Shown piece after piece: positions 1-10,759 of a DNA stretch of 64,000 nt. The position numbers were made by a program, and so were the translations under genes. The DNA comes from Takakia lepidozioides (lineage: Eukaryota > Streptophyta > Takakiopsida > Takakiales > Takakiaceae), in the NCBI GenBank assembly GCA_030704615.1, contig CM060731.1, positions 57,642,756 through 57,706,755 of the forward strand, written 5' to 3'. The first letter of the stretch is position 1. Each line of letters begins with the position of its first letter. Under the pieces are notes generated by a model. That model made no database searches. It saw only the letters and a program-made list of their open reading frames with translations, and had not been told where the DNA came from.

Positions 1-140
1 GGGAATCATTGGTAATCTAGAGCTTGAAATCCGGCTCTCTTGGATGATCTGGACCCACACTCTATCCCTGCTCCTTCAGCTATCCATGCCTCTGCATAGA
101 TCATGCATATATCATTGCATTGCTGTTAGCAGCTGACAAT
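1..140 (-). repeat. PDF-motif exon-2 repeat fragment
   Basis: Read on the minus strand, this stretch matches the repeat seen at 3260-3400 (minus), 21340-21480, 22480-22620, 34500-34640 and 35040-35235 (plus). In the better copies it encodes the second half of an organellar ssDNA-binding PDF motif (PDFKHKIT, then LWIDSYKKPAW) preceded by an intron-like stretch containing 'cagctgctagcagcaag'. This copy has the degraded form of the same words and no open frame. It is a decayed fragment cut by the window edge. Confidence 0.6.
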
Positions 141-944
141 AGGGGAATACTTGCGCGTGAGCCTGGCTAGGCTCATGCCACGTCAGCAAGCATCCACGTG
201 TACAGGCCCTAATTCCGTGCTCCCCCCCCCCCCCCCCCTATTTCCGCGGATCGGTTGTCGCCTATGTCCTTATTTTTTGAACCCTCTTCATCGCCCCCAC
301 ATTAATATTATTTCCGGCCGAGGAACAATGGAAGGTTTGTGGATGGTTTAGGATGGAGGACATGATTTTGGAATGAGGAGATCGCCCGGTAGATAATTGA
401 ATATTAACAGCAAAGTCTTTTTTTGCAAAGTAGTTCATTCATTCCAACCCACAAACATTTTCCAATGCTGGAATCTCAAGACCTACCTCAGGCAATCCCT
501 AACTGTACTTTCAGGAACGCGCGAAGAACTTGAAAAACAGTTTGGCAATGCTTGCAACACCAAAACACAATTTATTAAGCCTCTGTACATGAACCTCATG
601 AACTACTGGAGGTTTCAGAGGAACCACTTCCATCTGAAACAGCAGCCTATCCGCGACGTTTTTTTCTTCCATGACCCCCATGGAGAGGCGAATACATTGT
701 TTGTTGGGACACACCCGTGCGCATGCTTCCGCGTAAACCGGCAAGCGGTAAGCTCTAGGGGGACTTGGGGTCATGTAACCGAAATGTGTTTGCTGATTCG
801 ATGACTGGTGCCGAACTCTGGAAAGCAAGAAAAGGAATGGTGGTAGATGTCATCATGCAGAAATAGACAATGTAAGCAACCATCTATCGAACGGGAATGA
901 CACAAAGAAATGCAACATATATTGCACGACAAGAGCTGAACTTA
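141..944. other. No recognisable gene; poly-C run
   Basis: I see no protein family here. A run of about 17 C residues lies near 222-239. Position 945 begins the 3' part of a methyltransferase-like copy on the minus strand, so the right part of this stretch may be its downstream sequence. Confidence 0.5.
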
Positions 945-1930
945 CTCACACTCAAAATCGGAGTCCACGTCGAGATCCTCCTCAGGCGCTTCGGGCTCAT
1001 CCAGAAGTGCCTCTGTGGATGGGGCAGAAGTAGTGCCCGACTCAAGCTGATGAAGCTCGCTTGAGAAGAGCTCCGTATCAGCCTCCATGCCGAAGAAGTG
1101 CCTTCCGGCGCTTTTGCACGCATGAAAAGATGATCCTGCAAATCGAAGACGAACGAGAAATTAAAACAAGGCTTCCCTAAGCCCACTGCCCATATTTCAA
1201 ATACAGAGTTCAAGGCCCCACCTGTGCCAATAGACAAGTCAACCACTTGTCCACCGTGACGGCTGCATGTCTCCACCAAAGTCTGCATGAAAGCTGGGGA
1301 TTTATCCCGGACACCTCTCCAAGGGACACCAGTCGGCCTTTTCGTAGTTCGACCCGAGTCCACGTAATTGAAGATTACATCATCCTCCCACAGGCTCGCA
1401 GGTGGGGTCAATGTGAGCTGCAAGGTCCCTCAACTGGAACTCAGCAATACCAGGAGGAAGAGTGTCCTTCCACACCCTCACCAGGCACAAAGCTTCGAAC
1501 ACCCGAGTCTGCCAAAAATCACGAAGAGAGCATGAGCAAAAAGACAAAACCTACTTTTGACACTTTCTGAAGAACCACGAAACTTTAATTCAAAGGAACC
1601 AACTCACTTTCTGCCCCGGGAACTCGCCCTTCGTAAGAGGCAGAGTGTTGATGCATGTCCAAGTTTTGATGACACGAAACCCGGAAGCTTTCATGTAGCT
1701 GAAAAGAGTTCTCCGTGCCGACATGTCCTTTGACTGCATGAGAAGAAGAGCCCCCGAGTCAGAAAGGAATTTGTTGTTGAATGAGAAAGCCCACTGCCAG
1801 TAACGAGAATCCGATTGTTCCAAGTGGGGGTTGCATTGGAAGGCAACACATCAGGGACAAGCAAACCGTCAGGAATGTCTAGCACCACAAGGTCAGTGGC
1901 GTATGCCTGCTGAACTCCATTCACCCAATC
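945..1930 (-). pseudogene. Partial copy of the ParB/beta-MTase family (methyltransferase half)
   Basis: Minus-strand copy of the methyltransferase half of the gene at 12300-17397. Reading from 1930 down, it shows DLVVLDIPDGLL (position of the DPPY catalytic motif), then a Rossmann-like stretch with SDSGALLLM and KTWTCINTLPL. A GT donor follows 1608 and an AG acceptor precedes 1508, where the next exon opens with TRVFEAL, the same words as the 12-kb copy at 13364. RDKSPAFMQTLVE and VVDLSIGTG follow. A GT-AG intron at 1221-1136 then joins cleanly to SSFHACKSAGRHFFGMEAD. This is the SAM-binding order of beta-class DNA methyltransferases: D-x-x-x-GTGS, then A, GR, G-x-E-x-D. Frame breaks near 1830-1860 and near 1410 suggest a decayed copy. 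The 5' (ParB) half is absent and the copy stops close to the CACTA-like end at 1970. No copies of the 20-bp palindrome were seen here. Confidence 0.6.
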
Positions 1931-2399
1931 TGACCTTTTTGTGACCGGTTACAAAAAACAAGAGACAGTCACTAGTACAGATTATCATTTTTATGACTGC
2001 AAATATCACTACATTTGCAGTGATAAGTGCAATTATGACTACATCACTATGCAGTGACAAACACGAAGTCAGTTCTACCATCACTGCGGAGTGATAAGTG
2101 CGAAGTGATGGGCATCACTATAGACGTGGCACTTGCCCAACGACTCAGAGTGACGTAGGGTGTAGTGCTGTAGTCATAATTATACGACTACAAGGCTACG
2201 TGTCATGACTACACTTACGACTACGTCACTACAGATGAGCGCCAACATGGAGAGGTCTCTCCATGACACGTGTGACCCCACGGATGTATATGACTACACT
2301 TATGACTATATCACTACTCACTACATCACTGAGGGTAGCATGTGGCATATTTCATGACTACAAATATGACTCCATCACTATAGCTTTGTTCTGGTTCTG

Positions 2400-3259
2400 G
2401 TAGGTCATCTAACACGTGTCTTTATTCAATTAGTTTATAAAACCATTGATGCTATTTTATTTATTTATTTCATGTAAATTTTATTTATCGTTTTGATATT
2501 CAGATGTGTTTAAATATACAAAGCAATATATTTAATTGAATGAAAGAATTTCACACAAATACATAGATTGTCTCTGGAATGTCACTCATACTGCAAAAAT
2601 CCAATGGGAAAAATGTTCCCATGGATGTCACAAAGGCTCTACAATCAAGAAGCCTGAAAGGCCACATGGATAAATAACCAAGCCTCAAAAGCTACAAGTC
2701 CCAAAAACCCAAGCCCACATAGGGGCAGTAATCCACTAGTACTCCTACAATTGAAGAACTCTATTTATATATCACCACGGTGGCATATTTTCAACTACAT
2801 TGCATCATGTTTCAGGAGCTTCAGGCTCCAAATTGTGGTGTTTCCTACCACCTGCCCCAACTCTTTTAGAGGAGAATTACTTATGCCTCTTTGATGGATA
2901 GAGCAGCATAATCGAGTGGCATAGGGTACCTGTCATCCACCATGCTCCCTTGCAGACCAACAAAAAGTCCACATCCAACCTTGGTGCGTTTGCTGTTGAC
3001 ATCAAGTAGCCGAACATGATATCCCACCTTGAACTGTCATCCCAACTCCCAAATACATAGAAGTATATATCAAAACTCCTTAGAAGTGTTGGACTAGCAA
3101 CCAGCTACATACAATAGCAGCCCAAACACAACTACTGCTCAGGGGATTGCCTAAAGGTCAAGGCCTCGTGCATGTTAGCTGCCAAGCATTTCTGATCCTC
3201 ATAATGCAAGACTTCAGTGACAGATTGAGTCCCACGGAATAGACCATCAGATTCTACCC
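2400..3259. other. AT-rich interior of the CACTA-like element, no gene seen
   Basis: No open frame of note or recognisable family on either strand. The sequence is AT-rich near 2440-2560 and otherwise mixed. Confidence 0.4.
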
Positions 3260-3850
3260 ATGCAGGTTTCTTGTAGCTATTGATCCACAGGCAATCATAG
3301 GTAATCTTGTGCCTGAAATCTGACCTCCTTGGATGAATCTGGACCCCACACTCTATCTCTGCTCCTTCAGGTATCCATGCCTATTCACAAATGATGCATT
3401 CATCCTTGCCTTGCTGCTAGCAGCAGCCTATATTTGTTCTAGGAAACACCAACTCATCTTATCACACTAGTTCCTATGCTGATATTGCGTCTGCTACTCT
3501 CTGAAATGTAACAGGCATTCACCTTTTTGCCTCAGTTGTCCCACCATTGACTGGGGTCAGAAAAGTAATCATTCCACAACTTTTCGTCATTTGCCCCTAA
3601 GTCTCCAAAGCCTCCATCCCGCGCCCTTGCTATGCATATCCTGCAATCATCACTCCACAATACCACATGTCGTTCAGCCATACTGTCGAACACTCCCTTT
3701 GCATCCTCACTGCACCCACATTTGGCATGCATGTCCACCAGGGCAGTGTTCAGAATGACAGGTGCAATTCCAGATTTGATGATTTCACCATGCATCTCTT
3801 TGCCCTTTTCCAGGGCTGCCAGGCTTGCACAAGCATTGCAAACACACAAA
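3260..3850 (-). pseudogene. PPR fragment joined to PDF-motif exons
   Basis: On the minus strand from 3850 the frame reads NACASLAALEKGKEMHGEI and AKCGCSEDAKGVFDSMAERH, almost the same as the repeat units of the PPR gene at 35-38 kb. It then runs in the same frame into EKLWNDYFSDPSQWWDN, the first half of the plant PDF motif, and hits a stop. Further left, 3400-3260, the second half of the motif appears as PRRSDFRHKIT. The order is PPR, PDF first half, intron-like gap, PDF second half, the opposite of the intact gene at 34.8-38.3 kb. It is a rearranged fragment inside the CACTA-like element. Confidence 0.6.
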
Positions 3851-3889
3851 CGTGATCTGGTTACACTTCACCCCTTCCCCCATCATTTG

Positions 3890-4340
3890 CTCATAGGTCT
3901 TGCCTCCATCTCGCGCCCCTGCTGTGCATATCCTACAAGCATGGCATTCCATGACACCATATCTTGTTCAGCCAGTAACAGAGACACTCGGAGAAGCTGT
4001 GGAATGGATACTTTTCTGACCGCAGTCATTAATGGTGGGACAATTGAGGCAAAAAGGTGAATGCATGTGGGATTACAGAGAGTAGCAATGGTGGGACAAT
4101 TGAGGCCAATGACCTAGGATCAAATGATGGGGGAAGGGGTGAAGCCCAACCACATCACGTTTGTGTGCATTTGCAATGCATGTGCAAGCCTGGAAGCCCT
4201 GGAAAAGGGCAAAGAGGTCCATAGTGACATTGTCAGAGCTGGATTGTACCCGATGTCATTCTGAAGTACAATACCCTGGTGGACATGTATCCAAAATGTG
4301 GGTGCATCAAGGATACCACGTGCTATCCCTAGCTCGCCTA
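3890..4340. pseudogene. Mosaic of PPR and PDF-motif fragments in mixed orientation
   Basis: At 3890-3980 a PPR fragment lies on the minus strand. At 3985-4062 the plus strand carries the first half of the PDF motif (KLWNGYFSD, then WWDN) ending at the same GTGAATGC donor-like sequence seen at 32758 and 34918. At 4110-4330 a plus-strand PPR fragment reads GVKPNHITFVCICNACASL and ALEKGKEVHSDIVRAGL before breaking. Three orientation switches in 450 bp show repeated rearrangement. No fragment can make a complete PPR. Confidence 0.55.
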
Positions 4341-5220
4341 CTAACCCTAGGACCATCTTATCCATTTGATTGTACTTAGAGGAGTTTGAACCTGCAACCT
4401 CTTTACTATAAGAGTTATAGTTCACTACCTATTAACCAATACACCTATTAGTAATTCATGTGATCATATGGTGTTTTAATTGTATTATACACACCAAATT
4501 ACAAAATCCCCAGTAGTCATTATGACTATGTAACCTCATCCATGTACACTGTAGTCATAGAAATGACTGTGAATGGTGAGCTAAATCTGGTCAATTGTCG
4601 TTGACCAGCCTTCCGCCCATTCCGGAGCCATGTAGTCATACAGACGACTATTTAGATAGTCGTTCATATGACTACAGTCGTATGAACGACTGCGGGAGGT
4701 CAATTTCATATAAAAACATGGTGCAGTCATGGTCAAAGTCCTGAAAACCATGACTACCACGGTTTGGCAGTCATAACTACCGCGATCTATTGTAGTGATG
4801 GTTGGAGTCTGTGTAAACTCAGAACTACTGACATCTACATCTTTTTTATCATTCCAGGAGCATGAGTCTTCTCTTTCAGACTCTTTCAGAGTTGTGTCAT
4901 CCTTCAACCTTAATAGCAGGACTAACTGGAGTCAAAACATCCTTCCAAAGATTAGCTGCCATATTAGGATCCACAATCGTGAGCGTTATATTACAGTTCT
5001 GCAAATTATGAAATTGGTGGCCAACTTGTGAAGTGGAAGTATTTGCAACCTCGTGAGGCTCAGACACACGTCCAATCCGGTCATACTTTCTCATAATTTG
5101 TGTTATGAGATCAATGCCCGTCTTTGTTGACCAAAACTCAGAATCAGGAAGAGAATGATCGAGAATTTCTTGATCATATGAAATTGCAATTGAGGTCTTC
5201 TCATCAGAACTAGTCACAAT

Positions 5221-6679
5221 CTATTTCCCGGAAATGCATCTGTTAATATCATCGTTCACACAATTTTGGACAACAACCCCCATCTCTTTGCCAGAAAAAA
5301 CTGAAGCATTCATGATATCAAGTTTGTCTATAGCTCGCTGTTTAACAAGCTCTTCGTCCAGCGCTTCTTGATATAACATCTCCTGAAATGATTCTTTGGC
5401 AAGCCCGATCTGCAGCAACCTTGTCAGTGCGGTTGTACTTGGCATATGACTTAGCATCCTGATGTCCAGTGATGCTCATTCCATGCTCAATAGGAACTAA
5501 TGCCTTCTCCATTCGTGTTATTCCAACACCGTGCCCTGTTTTGTTCGTGATTCTCATACCATTCAGGTCCAAACCTATAGTCATCAGCTTTGTAATCGCA
5601 GCCAAGGTGTTTTTCCCAATATGAGTTTTGTAGAACCATATTTTTTCATTTGGATTGACCTTGAGTTTGGGAGTTAGAAAGAAAGGATGCGGACCAGGCT
5701 CAGTCTCTAGGAAGACATGTATGCGTTTCATCATAATTTTATAAGTATTTCTGATATCTTCGTTCTGACAATCAACAGCTTTCCATTGATTTTCAGCTGC
5801 ACATCGAGTAACGTCAACTTTCCAGTTCTTTGACAGAGAAGGATGGCATCGCAAGAATTCTCCATATCTCCTCCATATCCCTCATCATGTAACAAAAAAT
5901 CACAATCCTCGACCTTCCACATTCATGTCCTGCATGTTTGAAAAAGTTCATTGTAGTAAAGTACACAAACTGATTAGTAACGCCTGAAGGTGTTTTCACT
6001 GAAGCTTTATCTGACAACAACATTTCAGCCTCTTGGCTCCGATTGAGAACATCATTTTTCACCACCGACCTTCCGAGACCAGCAACCATTGAACGACGCA
6101 CAGCTTCATCAGCTGATAATTTGGCAGGGCGATAGTTCAAGTTACGGAAGATATTAAATGGCCTTGGAGGCTTCACACCCATAGAAACAATTCAAAATTC
6201 CTCTCTTGCTCGGATAATACGTCCGATGGCAGATAGTAATGCATTGATCCTGCAAAATCTACAACACATTATGTACATTAGTCATGATAAAAAAAACAAT
6301 AAAGAAACAAAATCAAGTACTGAACTCAATGTGATGTGAACAAAAATGAAAATCAATAACTTACGTGGTGGGAGGGTATAGAGCCATCTCGTTTTGTCAC
6401 CTGCACATCAGTTTCTTCAGAAATGTCTCCAATGGATTTCTCAGTGGAATACCTTCTGAATTTGCGCCACTCATCGAAGGCATTTTTGGCCTATGTTTCT
6501 GACTGCTTACTGCACTGAATTCCACCTTCCGTCATATTTTTCAACTCACGAGGATCAACATCTCGGAAGCGCCTCACACGGTCTTCACCATCAATATTGA
6601 TCTCAATATTATGGTTGTCTCTCTTGCTAAAACCTTTGCATGTCATATAACCCAAACAATACCTCTTTAGATCTCGCAT
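5221..6679 (-). pseudogene. Crypton-like tyrosine recombinase (decayed)
   Basis: Several minus-strand frames together follow the fold of Crypton-type tyrosine recombinases, the source of the DUF3504 host proteins. In order: FDEWRKFRRYSTEKSIG near 6470; SQEAEMLLSDKASVKTPSGV then FVYFTTMNFF near 6000; EDCDFLLHDEGYGGD near 5900; then PFFLTPKLKV, KIWFYKTHIGKNTLAAITK and TNKTGHGVGITRM near 5700-5500; then ITGHQDAKSYAKYN near 5460. The last keeps the GH...Y catalytic end. The box where family members have H-x-x-R (typically NHSGRKT) here reads NKTGHGV, so the catalytic Arg appears lost. At least two frame changes separate the pieces. Family assignment is solid from the spacing and motifs; activity is unlikely. 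Confidence 0.65.
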
Positions 6680-6899
6680 ATATGTACATAAAAGGAAACT
6701 TGACAGCCCACAATTTAGGTCCTTTAGGGGTTTTTATTTGTTTATTTATTTAAGGAAATATGGGAGCGACAGCCCACAATTCAGGCTCTTGAGGAGGGGG
6801 AAAGATTAACCCCCTTTCATTTATGGGCCATGGGACCTACATGACGATCAACGCCCAGACATACCGTCACACGAACAATCCCACACACAGGACAGGGTA

Positions 6900-7100
6900 G
6901 CGGGTTCGAACCAGTGTTGTGCGGATCCGGGTTTTGACCCCGGGTACCCGGCGGGTTAGGATCCGGGTTACCCGGACCCGGACCCGCCTACTAGGTCCAG
7001 AACCCGCTAAACCCGCTACCCGCGGGGCCAGTATGGCGGGTCGGGTCCGGGTTTTTATTTTATTAAATATGTATATATATATTTATAGTTAGAAATTGTG

Positions 7101-7131
<31 letters not shown>
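6900..7131. repeat. GGGTACCCGG-rich repeat with A31 tail
   Basis: From about 6917 to 7050 the sequence is built of permutations of CCGGGTACCCGG and GGGTCCGGGTTT in both orientations. An AT-rich stretch and a run of 31 A residues at 7101-7131 follow. This may be the end of a small DNA transposon or retroposed element. No gene is present. Confidence 0.5.
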
Positions 7132-7134
<3 letters not shown>

Positions 7135-7149
7135 CCCTCTCCTTTTCTT

Positions 7150-7520
7150 AGGTCAACAAATTTGAGCCCAGGCTACAAGCGGTTGTTTGTTTTGGGATGA
7201 GGTCTCTACTCCCCAGACAAAGTTCCTAAGCAAGCGCTTAATTTCCTGAGTCCGTTTAGAGTTTGGGTGCCAGGAGGAAGCATAATACCATAATCCAGCA
7301 GAATGAATCTGATTAGCTACAAGGGCTCTGCCTATAATTGTTGAACCCCAGTAAGTCAGTTTCCTCTTCAAGTTGGTCACTGTGGCAGCAAAAATCTGTT
7401 GGTCTGTCAGTCCGATTCCAAATGTATAGCCCAATAGTGTGGTGGTCTCTCCAAGTTGGAGCCACCTTAGTCCTTGACCCATTCCCCATATGGGCGGGGA
7501 TCCCATTGTGGACTTTGAGA
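7150..7520 (-). pseudogene. LINE (non-LTR retrotransposon) C-terminal fragment
   Basis: The minus strand reads TLLGYTFGIGLTDQQIF, KRKLTYWGSTIIGRALVANQ and WYYASSWHP, then LLRNFVWG. This is the region C-terminal to the reverse transcriptase in plant LINEs (the common pattern is a gypsy-unrelated 'W...LS..GR..L...V....I..W....P'). Only about 115 residues are present. The A-run at 7101-7131 is on the wrong strand to be its tail. Confidence 0.6.
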
Positions 7521-7607
7521 GGTCACCTACCAGTCAGTAATCATGAAGTTTTGTTCCAGTTTATTTTGAATCCAGATGCTGCACAAAATTTGTTCAAGGC
7601 AAACCCT

Positions 7608-8160
7608 CACTACTACAGATTAACGTTTTTATGACTACGGGTGATATAAACCTTGGTAATCATGACTATATATGTGACTACGAAGTGATGAAACCCATTG
7701 TTGGGTGAATTTTAATACATTTTAATCTAATGTAGTCATACGTTTTACTACATGACTAGGAGTCACGGTCAAACATTGTTGACCAAGAACATAGGCTTGG
7801 TTTATATAACTAGTAGTCATACGCAATACTACACGTCAGACACGTGCCACATAAGCTTATGACTAAATGACTACACCACTACCACATTGATGACATGTTA
7901 TATAAGCTTATGACTACATGACTACTGGAGGTTTCACATCTCTGTTTCTGTGATTACATCACTACACGTGGCATCTTAAGGCATATACATGAATGGGTTC
8001 ATCCATTGGATGACCTCATCCATCTATCTTTAACGAAGCACTTGTCATATGTGAACATGTGTCCATTTGATATTGGCAAAATATTGGACCTGGAGCTCGA
8101 AGCAGTTTGCAGTTTCACTATGTAGTGGCGTGGGCAAATATCACGAAGTAGTAAGTAGCA
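7608..8160. mobile_element. CACTA-like left end with subterminal repeats
   Basis: Begins CACTACTACAGATTAACG and runs into TTTTTATGACTACG, the same terminal sequence as the element at 1970. Degenerate TATGACTAC and CATGACTAC words follow to about 7970. A PPR fragment lies just to the right at 8298-8585. I could not find a convincing right end, so the extent is a guess. Confidence 0.45.
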
Positions 8161-8297
8161 TACTTCATTGAGTCACGCAGTTTGCAGACTTCGAATTGAC
8201 TTCTAATCGTCGTCCCTGTTTGCAGTCTTCAAGTGTACAATTTGATACATTCCCCCCTTCATGACATTGATATTCGACTATACAACGAGTTCTTTTA

Positions 8298-8585
8298 GTG
8301 ATGCTGAAGCCTGACAAGGTCACAATTGGTTGCGTTTGCAATGAATGTGCGAGCTTGGTAACCCTGAAATTGGACATCCTCAAAATGGGAGTAGTACGAG
8401 AGGTATTTGTTCTAAACTCTACCTGGGTGGACATGTATTTTGAATGTGGTAGCATCAAGGATGACAAGGGAGTGTTCGATGATATGGCCGAACAAGATGT
8501 GGTGTCTTGGAATGCAATGATCGCAGGATATGCCCAGCATGGTTGTCATAGGAGGGAGGCCCTACAAGTAATTATAGGCATTCAC
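8298..8585 (+). pseudogene. PPR fragment
   Basis: The plus strand reads LKPDKVTIGCVCNECASL, then VDMYFECGSIKDDKGVFDDM and EQDVVSWNAMIAGYAQHG. It covers about one three-repeat unit and is clearly related to the last repeats of the gene at 35-38 kb (the AGYAQHGCHREALQ sequence recurs at 37430-37470). It has no start and no E or DYW part. The frame continues to 8723, but only the part to about 8575 matches PPR sequence. Confidence 0.65.
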
Positions 8586-8829
8586 TATGTCATTTCCCCA
8601 AAAAACCACCAACTGTCGAGGGCGGCGGTACCTCCATTCTCTTCTCATCTCTCCCCGTTTGTCGAGGGTTTTTGCCATGTAAGAGTCTGCTCATACCAAT
8701 GCATGGTTCTCCCGGTACTCTAATTCCACAGTGAGAATAGAGGCATCTTATGTCAAGAGAGGTAGGGGCAAATTTACTTTGGCAATGATGATGCCCTAGA
8801 TGAAAAATATGGATTGTTATTGGTGCCAG

Positions 8830-9260
8830 CTCTAGAGAGCTGTCAGTTGTGGACAAGGAGGATTTGGAGGAAGTTTTTGATCCTGACGAGTATGACAAGA
8901 AAATGAAGAAATCTTTTGTGCTCAATTTATTATGCGTCAGAGGATGCCGAACTTTATGAAGACCCAAAAATTTGGATATCATAGAGAATCCTAATTTTGA
9001 GGATGAAGATGAAGCATTGGGACTGCCAAAGGACTTGGATAAGAAGGTAGGCTTTGCTGCTGTACACGAGAAGCAAAAGATATCATTGAAAGAAATTTTT
9101 GCCTTTGACAAGCGCCTGCCACCTGAAGGCTGATTATTACAAACTGGAGACATGGTTGGCGATCTTCCTACCTGGTTCAAATACCGACAAATAAATCCAG
9201 CATTGTGGTGTGCTGACGGCATACCCCCAATGCTGGCAGGTTCGTTTGGCTTCACCTGGC
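8830..9260 (+). pseudogene. KRI1-like gene fragment
   Basis: On the plus strand, shifting between frames, I read SVVDKEDLEEVFDPDEYDKK, then NPNFEDEDEALGLPKDL, then ADYYKLE and MVGDLPTWFKYRQINP. KRI1 (a nucleolar factor for 40S ribosome assembly) has a conserved FDPxEYD segment and a C-terminal YYKLDYEDIIGDLPTRFKYR segment. The match here is close but crosses at least one frame break between DYYKLE and MVGDLP near 9150. There are also in-frame stops. It is a non-functional fragment, possibly captured by a transposon along with the next two. Confidence 0.55.
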
Positions 9261-9618
9261 CCTTTTTGCAATCAATGTCATTTCTTTTGTTGTTTAAATG
9301 TGCATGTGCACAAATGCAGAGGGAAAGAGGGATGTTGTAGATGAACATCTATTGACCAGTTCTCATGGGAGTTGGCTGGACATGACACTCTTAAAGGCAT
9401 TGTACCTGCATGATGCTACTTTTGCTGAAGCGACTCGAAGGCTACAAGATATGTAATTGAGCCTGACATTACAGAAGCAGTTCCACACACCTATCTGATT
9501 AAATGATATGAATGGGCTACAGGAACATGTATCCTATGGATATTATGCTTTATGTATTTGCTACGGCTTTTTGGGTCAGGAGGATGTAAGTTGTAAACGG
9601 ATGTGAGATTTGGCATGC

Positions 9619-9700
9619 AGGTGGAAAGCGAACATTGATAATCCCTCCACAACTTGGCTATGGTGAAAGGGGAGCTGATTGTCGAGGAGGTACAAATGTC
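9619..9700 (+). pseudogene. FKBP-type peptidyl-prolyl isomerase exon fragment
   Basis: The plus strand encodes GGKRTLIIPPQLGYGERGAD, the hallmark of FKBP-type prolyl isomerases (family pattern G.R.L.IPP.LGYG..G). The preceding TTTGGCATGCAG looks like a 3' splice site, so this may be one exon of a genomic copy rather than a processed one. No other FKBP part is visible nearby. Confidence 0.6.
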
Positions 9701-10100
9701 TGTCATCTTAGAACCCTACAAACATGTCACAGAAGTGTCTGCTCTACTTTTTTAGTAAATTTTGCTCGGAACAAAGGGGTTGAGAATGATGTTGCCTTCC
9801 AAGATTCACTCTCGTTGTTGACGCAACCTCTTTTTTCTGCTAAGTTGTGGCTGGGGAAGCACATAGCCTTAGCGATTGATATGCCTCCAGTAGCATGCCA
9901 TATTCTCTGTTTCACTGTAGGCAGCAACCCAAGGCCCATCTGATGCCAAGCTGCCCCATTTATTCCAACCCTGAACGACATAGTTCCCTTTCATTCTCTT
10001 CCTTCTCTTCACTTTTGAAAGGTCTTTTCTAAACCGTGAGAAGTTGCTGGATTGCAGGGTTGTGTGTCATACCCCCCAATTCAACACTCGTATTTGAGAC

Positions 10101-10746
10101 ATGGGGAGGATGGGAGATGCTACGGCATTTCAATTGGTTGTGCATCCCACTGGGGCTGATATGTTGAAGCCAGATGAGCGTTTACAGTCTCCCCCACCTC
10201 GCAAGCACTTGCTAGTTTTGGATGTGAATGGATTGCTCTGTGAATCCATTCATGTTGCTAGTGGTCCAACAATTGTTCCCAAAGGATTTGTGGGGAAGTT
10301 GTGTGGCAAAAAAAATGGTAATTTTGAGACCCAGCTGTATTTCTTTTTTGCAAAAGTGTTTTGCACACTGTGAGGTGGCAGTGTGGTCTTGCTGCAAAGC
10401 TCGCAACTTCATTCCGATGGTGGACTTTATTTTCAAAGGGCACACTAATCTTATTTTCCAGTGGGATGCCCTTTACTGTGAAGAGCTTAGTGACCCATTG
10501 GCTAGGGGGGCTGATGCAAAGCCCATATATTTGAAGAACCTATCAAGAGTGTGGGTAGAGTGGCCAGAATGGGGTCCTGAAGGCACTCTTCTTGTTGATG
10601 ACACACCAAGAAAGGCATCAAACAATCCTCCATTTCCTGGGATATATCCGGAGCCAAGGAAAATGCGATCATCAAGGCCAAAAGATGGCTATCTTCTCGA
10701 TCGATGTGTTGTGGCCATTCTTGGAGAGGGCAAGCAAGACTCCTAG
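10101..10746 (+). pseudogene. FCP1/HAD-type phosphatase domain gene with one frameshift
   Basis: The first frame begins MGRMGDATAFQLVVHP and contains RKHLLVLDVNGLLC, the nucleophile loop of plant FCP1-like (NLI-interacting-factor-like) HAD phosphatases, where DLNGLL is usual. The second frame continues with VILRPSCISFLQKCF, HCEVAVWSCC, LIFQWDALYCEELSDP, KPIYLKNLSRVW and TLLVDDTPRKASNNP, all in family order. The second catalytic loop (LVDDTP) is intact. The two frames join at an A8 run near 10306-10313. One base there restores a continuous reading of about 215 residues. The break may be a real lesion or a sequencing error in the homopolymer. The gene is intron-free over this stretch. The substrate is unknown. 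Confidence 0.65.
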
Positions 10747-10759
10747 TATTCCACAGTTT

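Larger units (their letters stand above)
1970..4797. mobile_element. CACTA-like non-autonomous DNA transposon
   Basis: The left end begins CACTAGTACAGATTATC and the inverted right end, read outward from 4797, begins CACTACAATAGATCGC. Both run into TTATGACTGC. Both subterminal regions (1975-2380 and 4500-4790) are packed with degenerate copies of TATGACTAC and ATCACTAC in both orientations, as in CACTA elements. No transposase is visible. The interior carries PPR and PDF-motif fragments. The flanking triplets (AGT and ATG) do not match, so a 3-bp target duplication is not shown. Related ends occur at 7608 and 23157 and a degraded one near 25848. Confidence 0.55.

Noticed and set aside
222-239. 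Poly-C run as a telomere or assembly gap
   Set aside because: Only 17 bases with no telomere repeat and normal sequence on both sides.
397-828. Overlapping open frames of 135 and 105 residues
   Set aside because: No recognisable motif or repeat match on either strand; likely chance.
7101-7131. Poly-A as tail of the LINE fragment at 7150-7520
   Set aside because: The LINE fragment is on the minus strand; its tail would be T on the plus strand.
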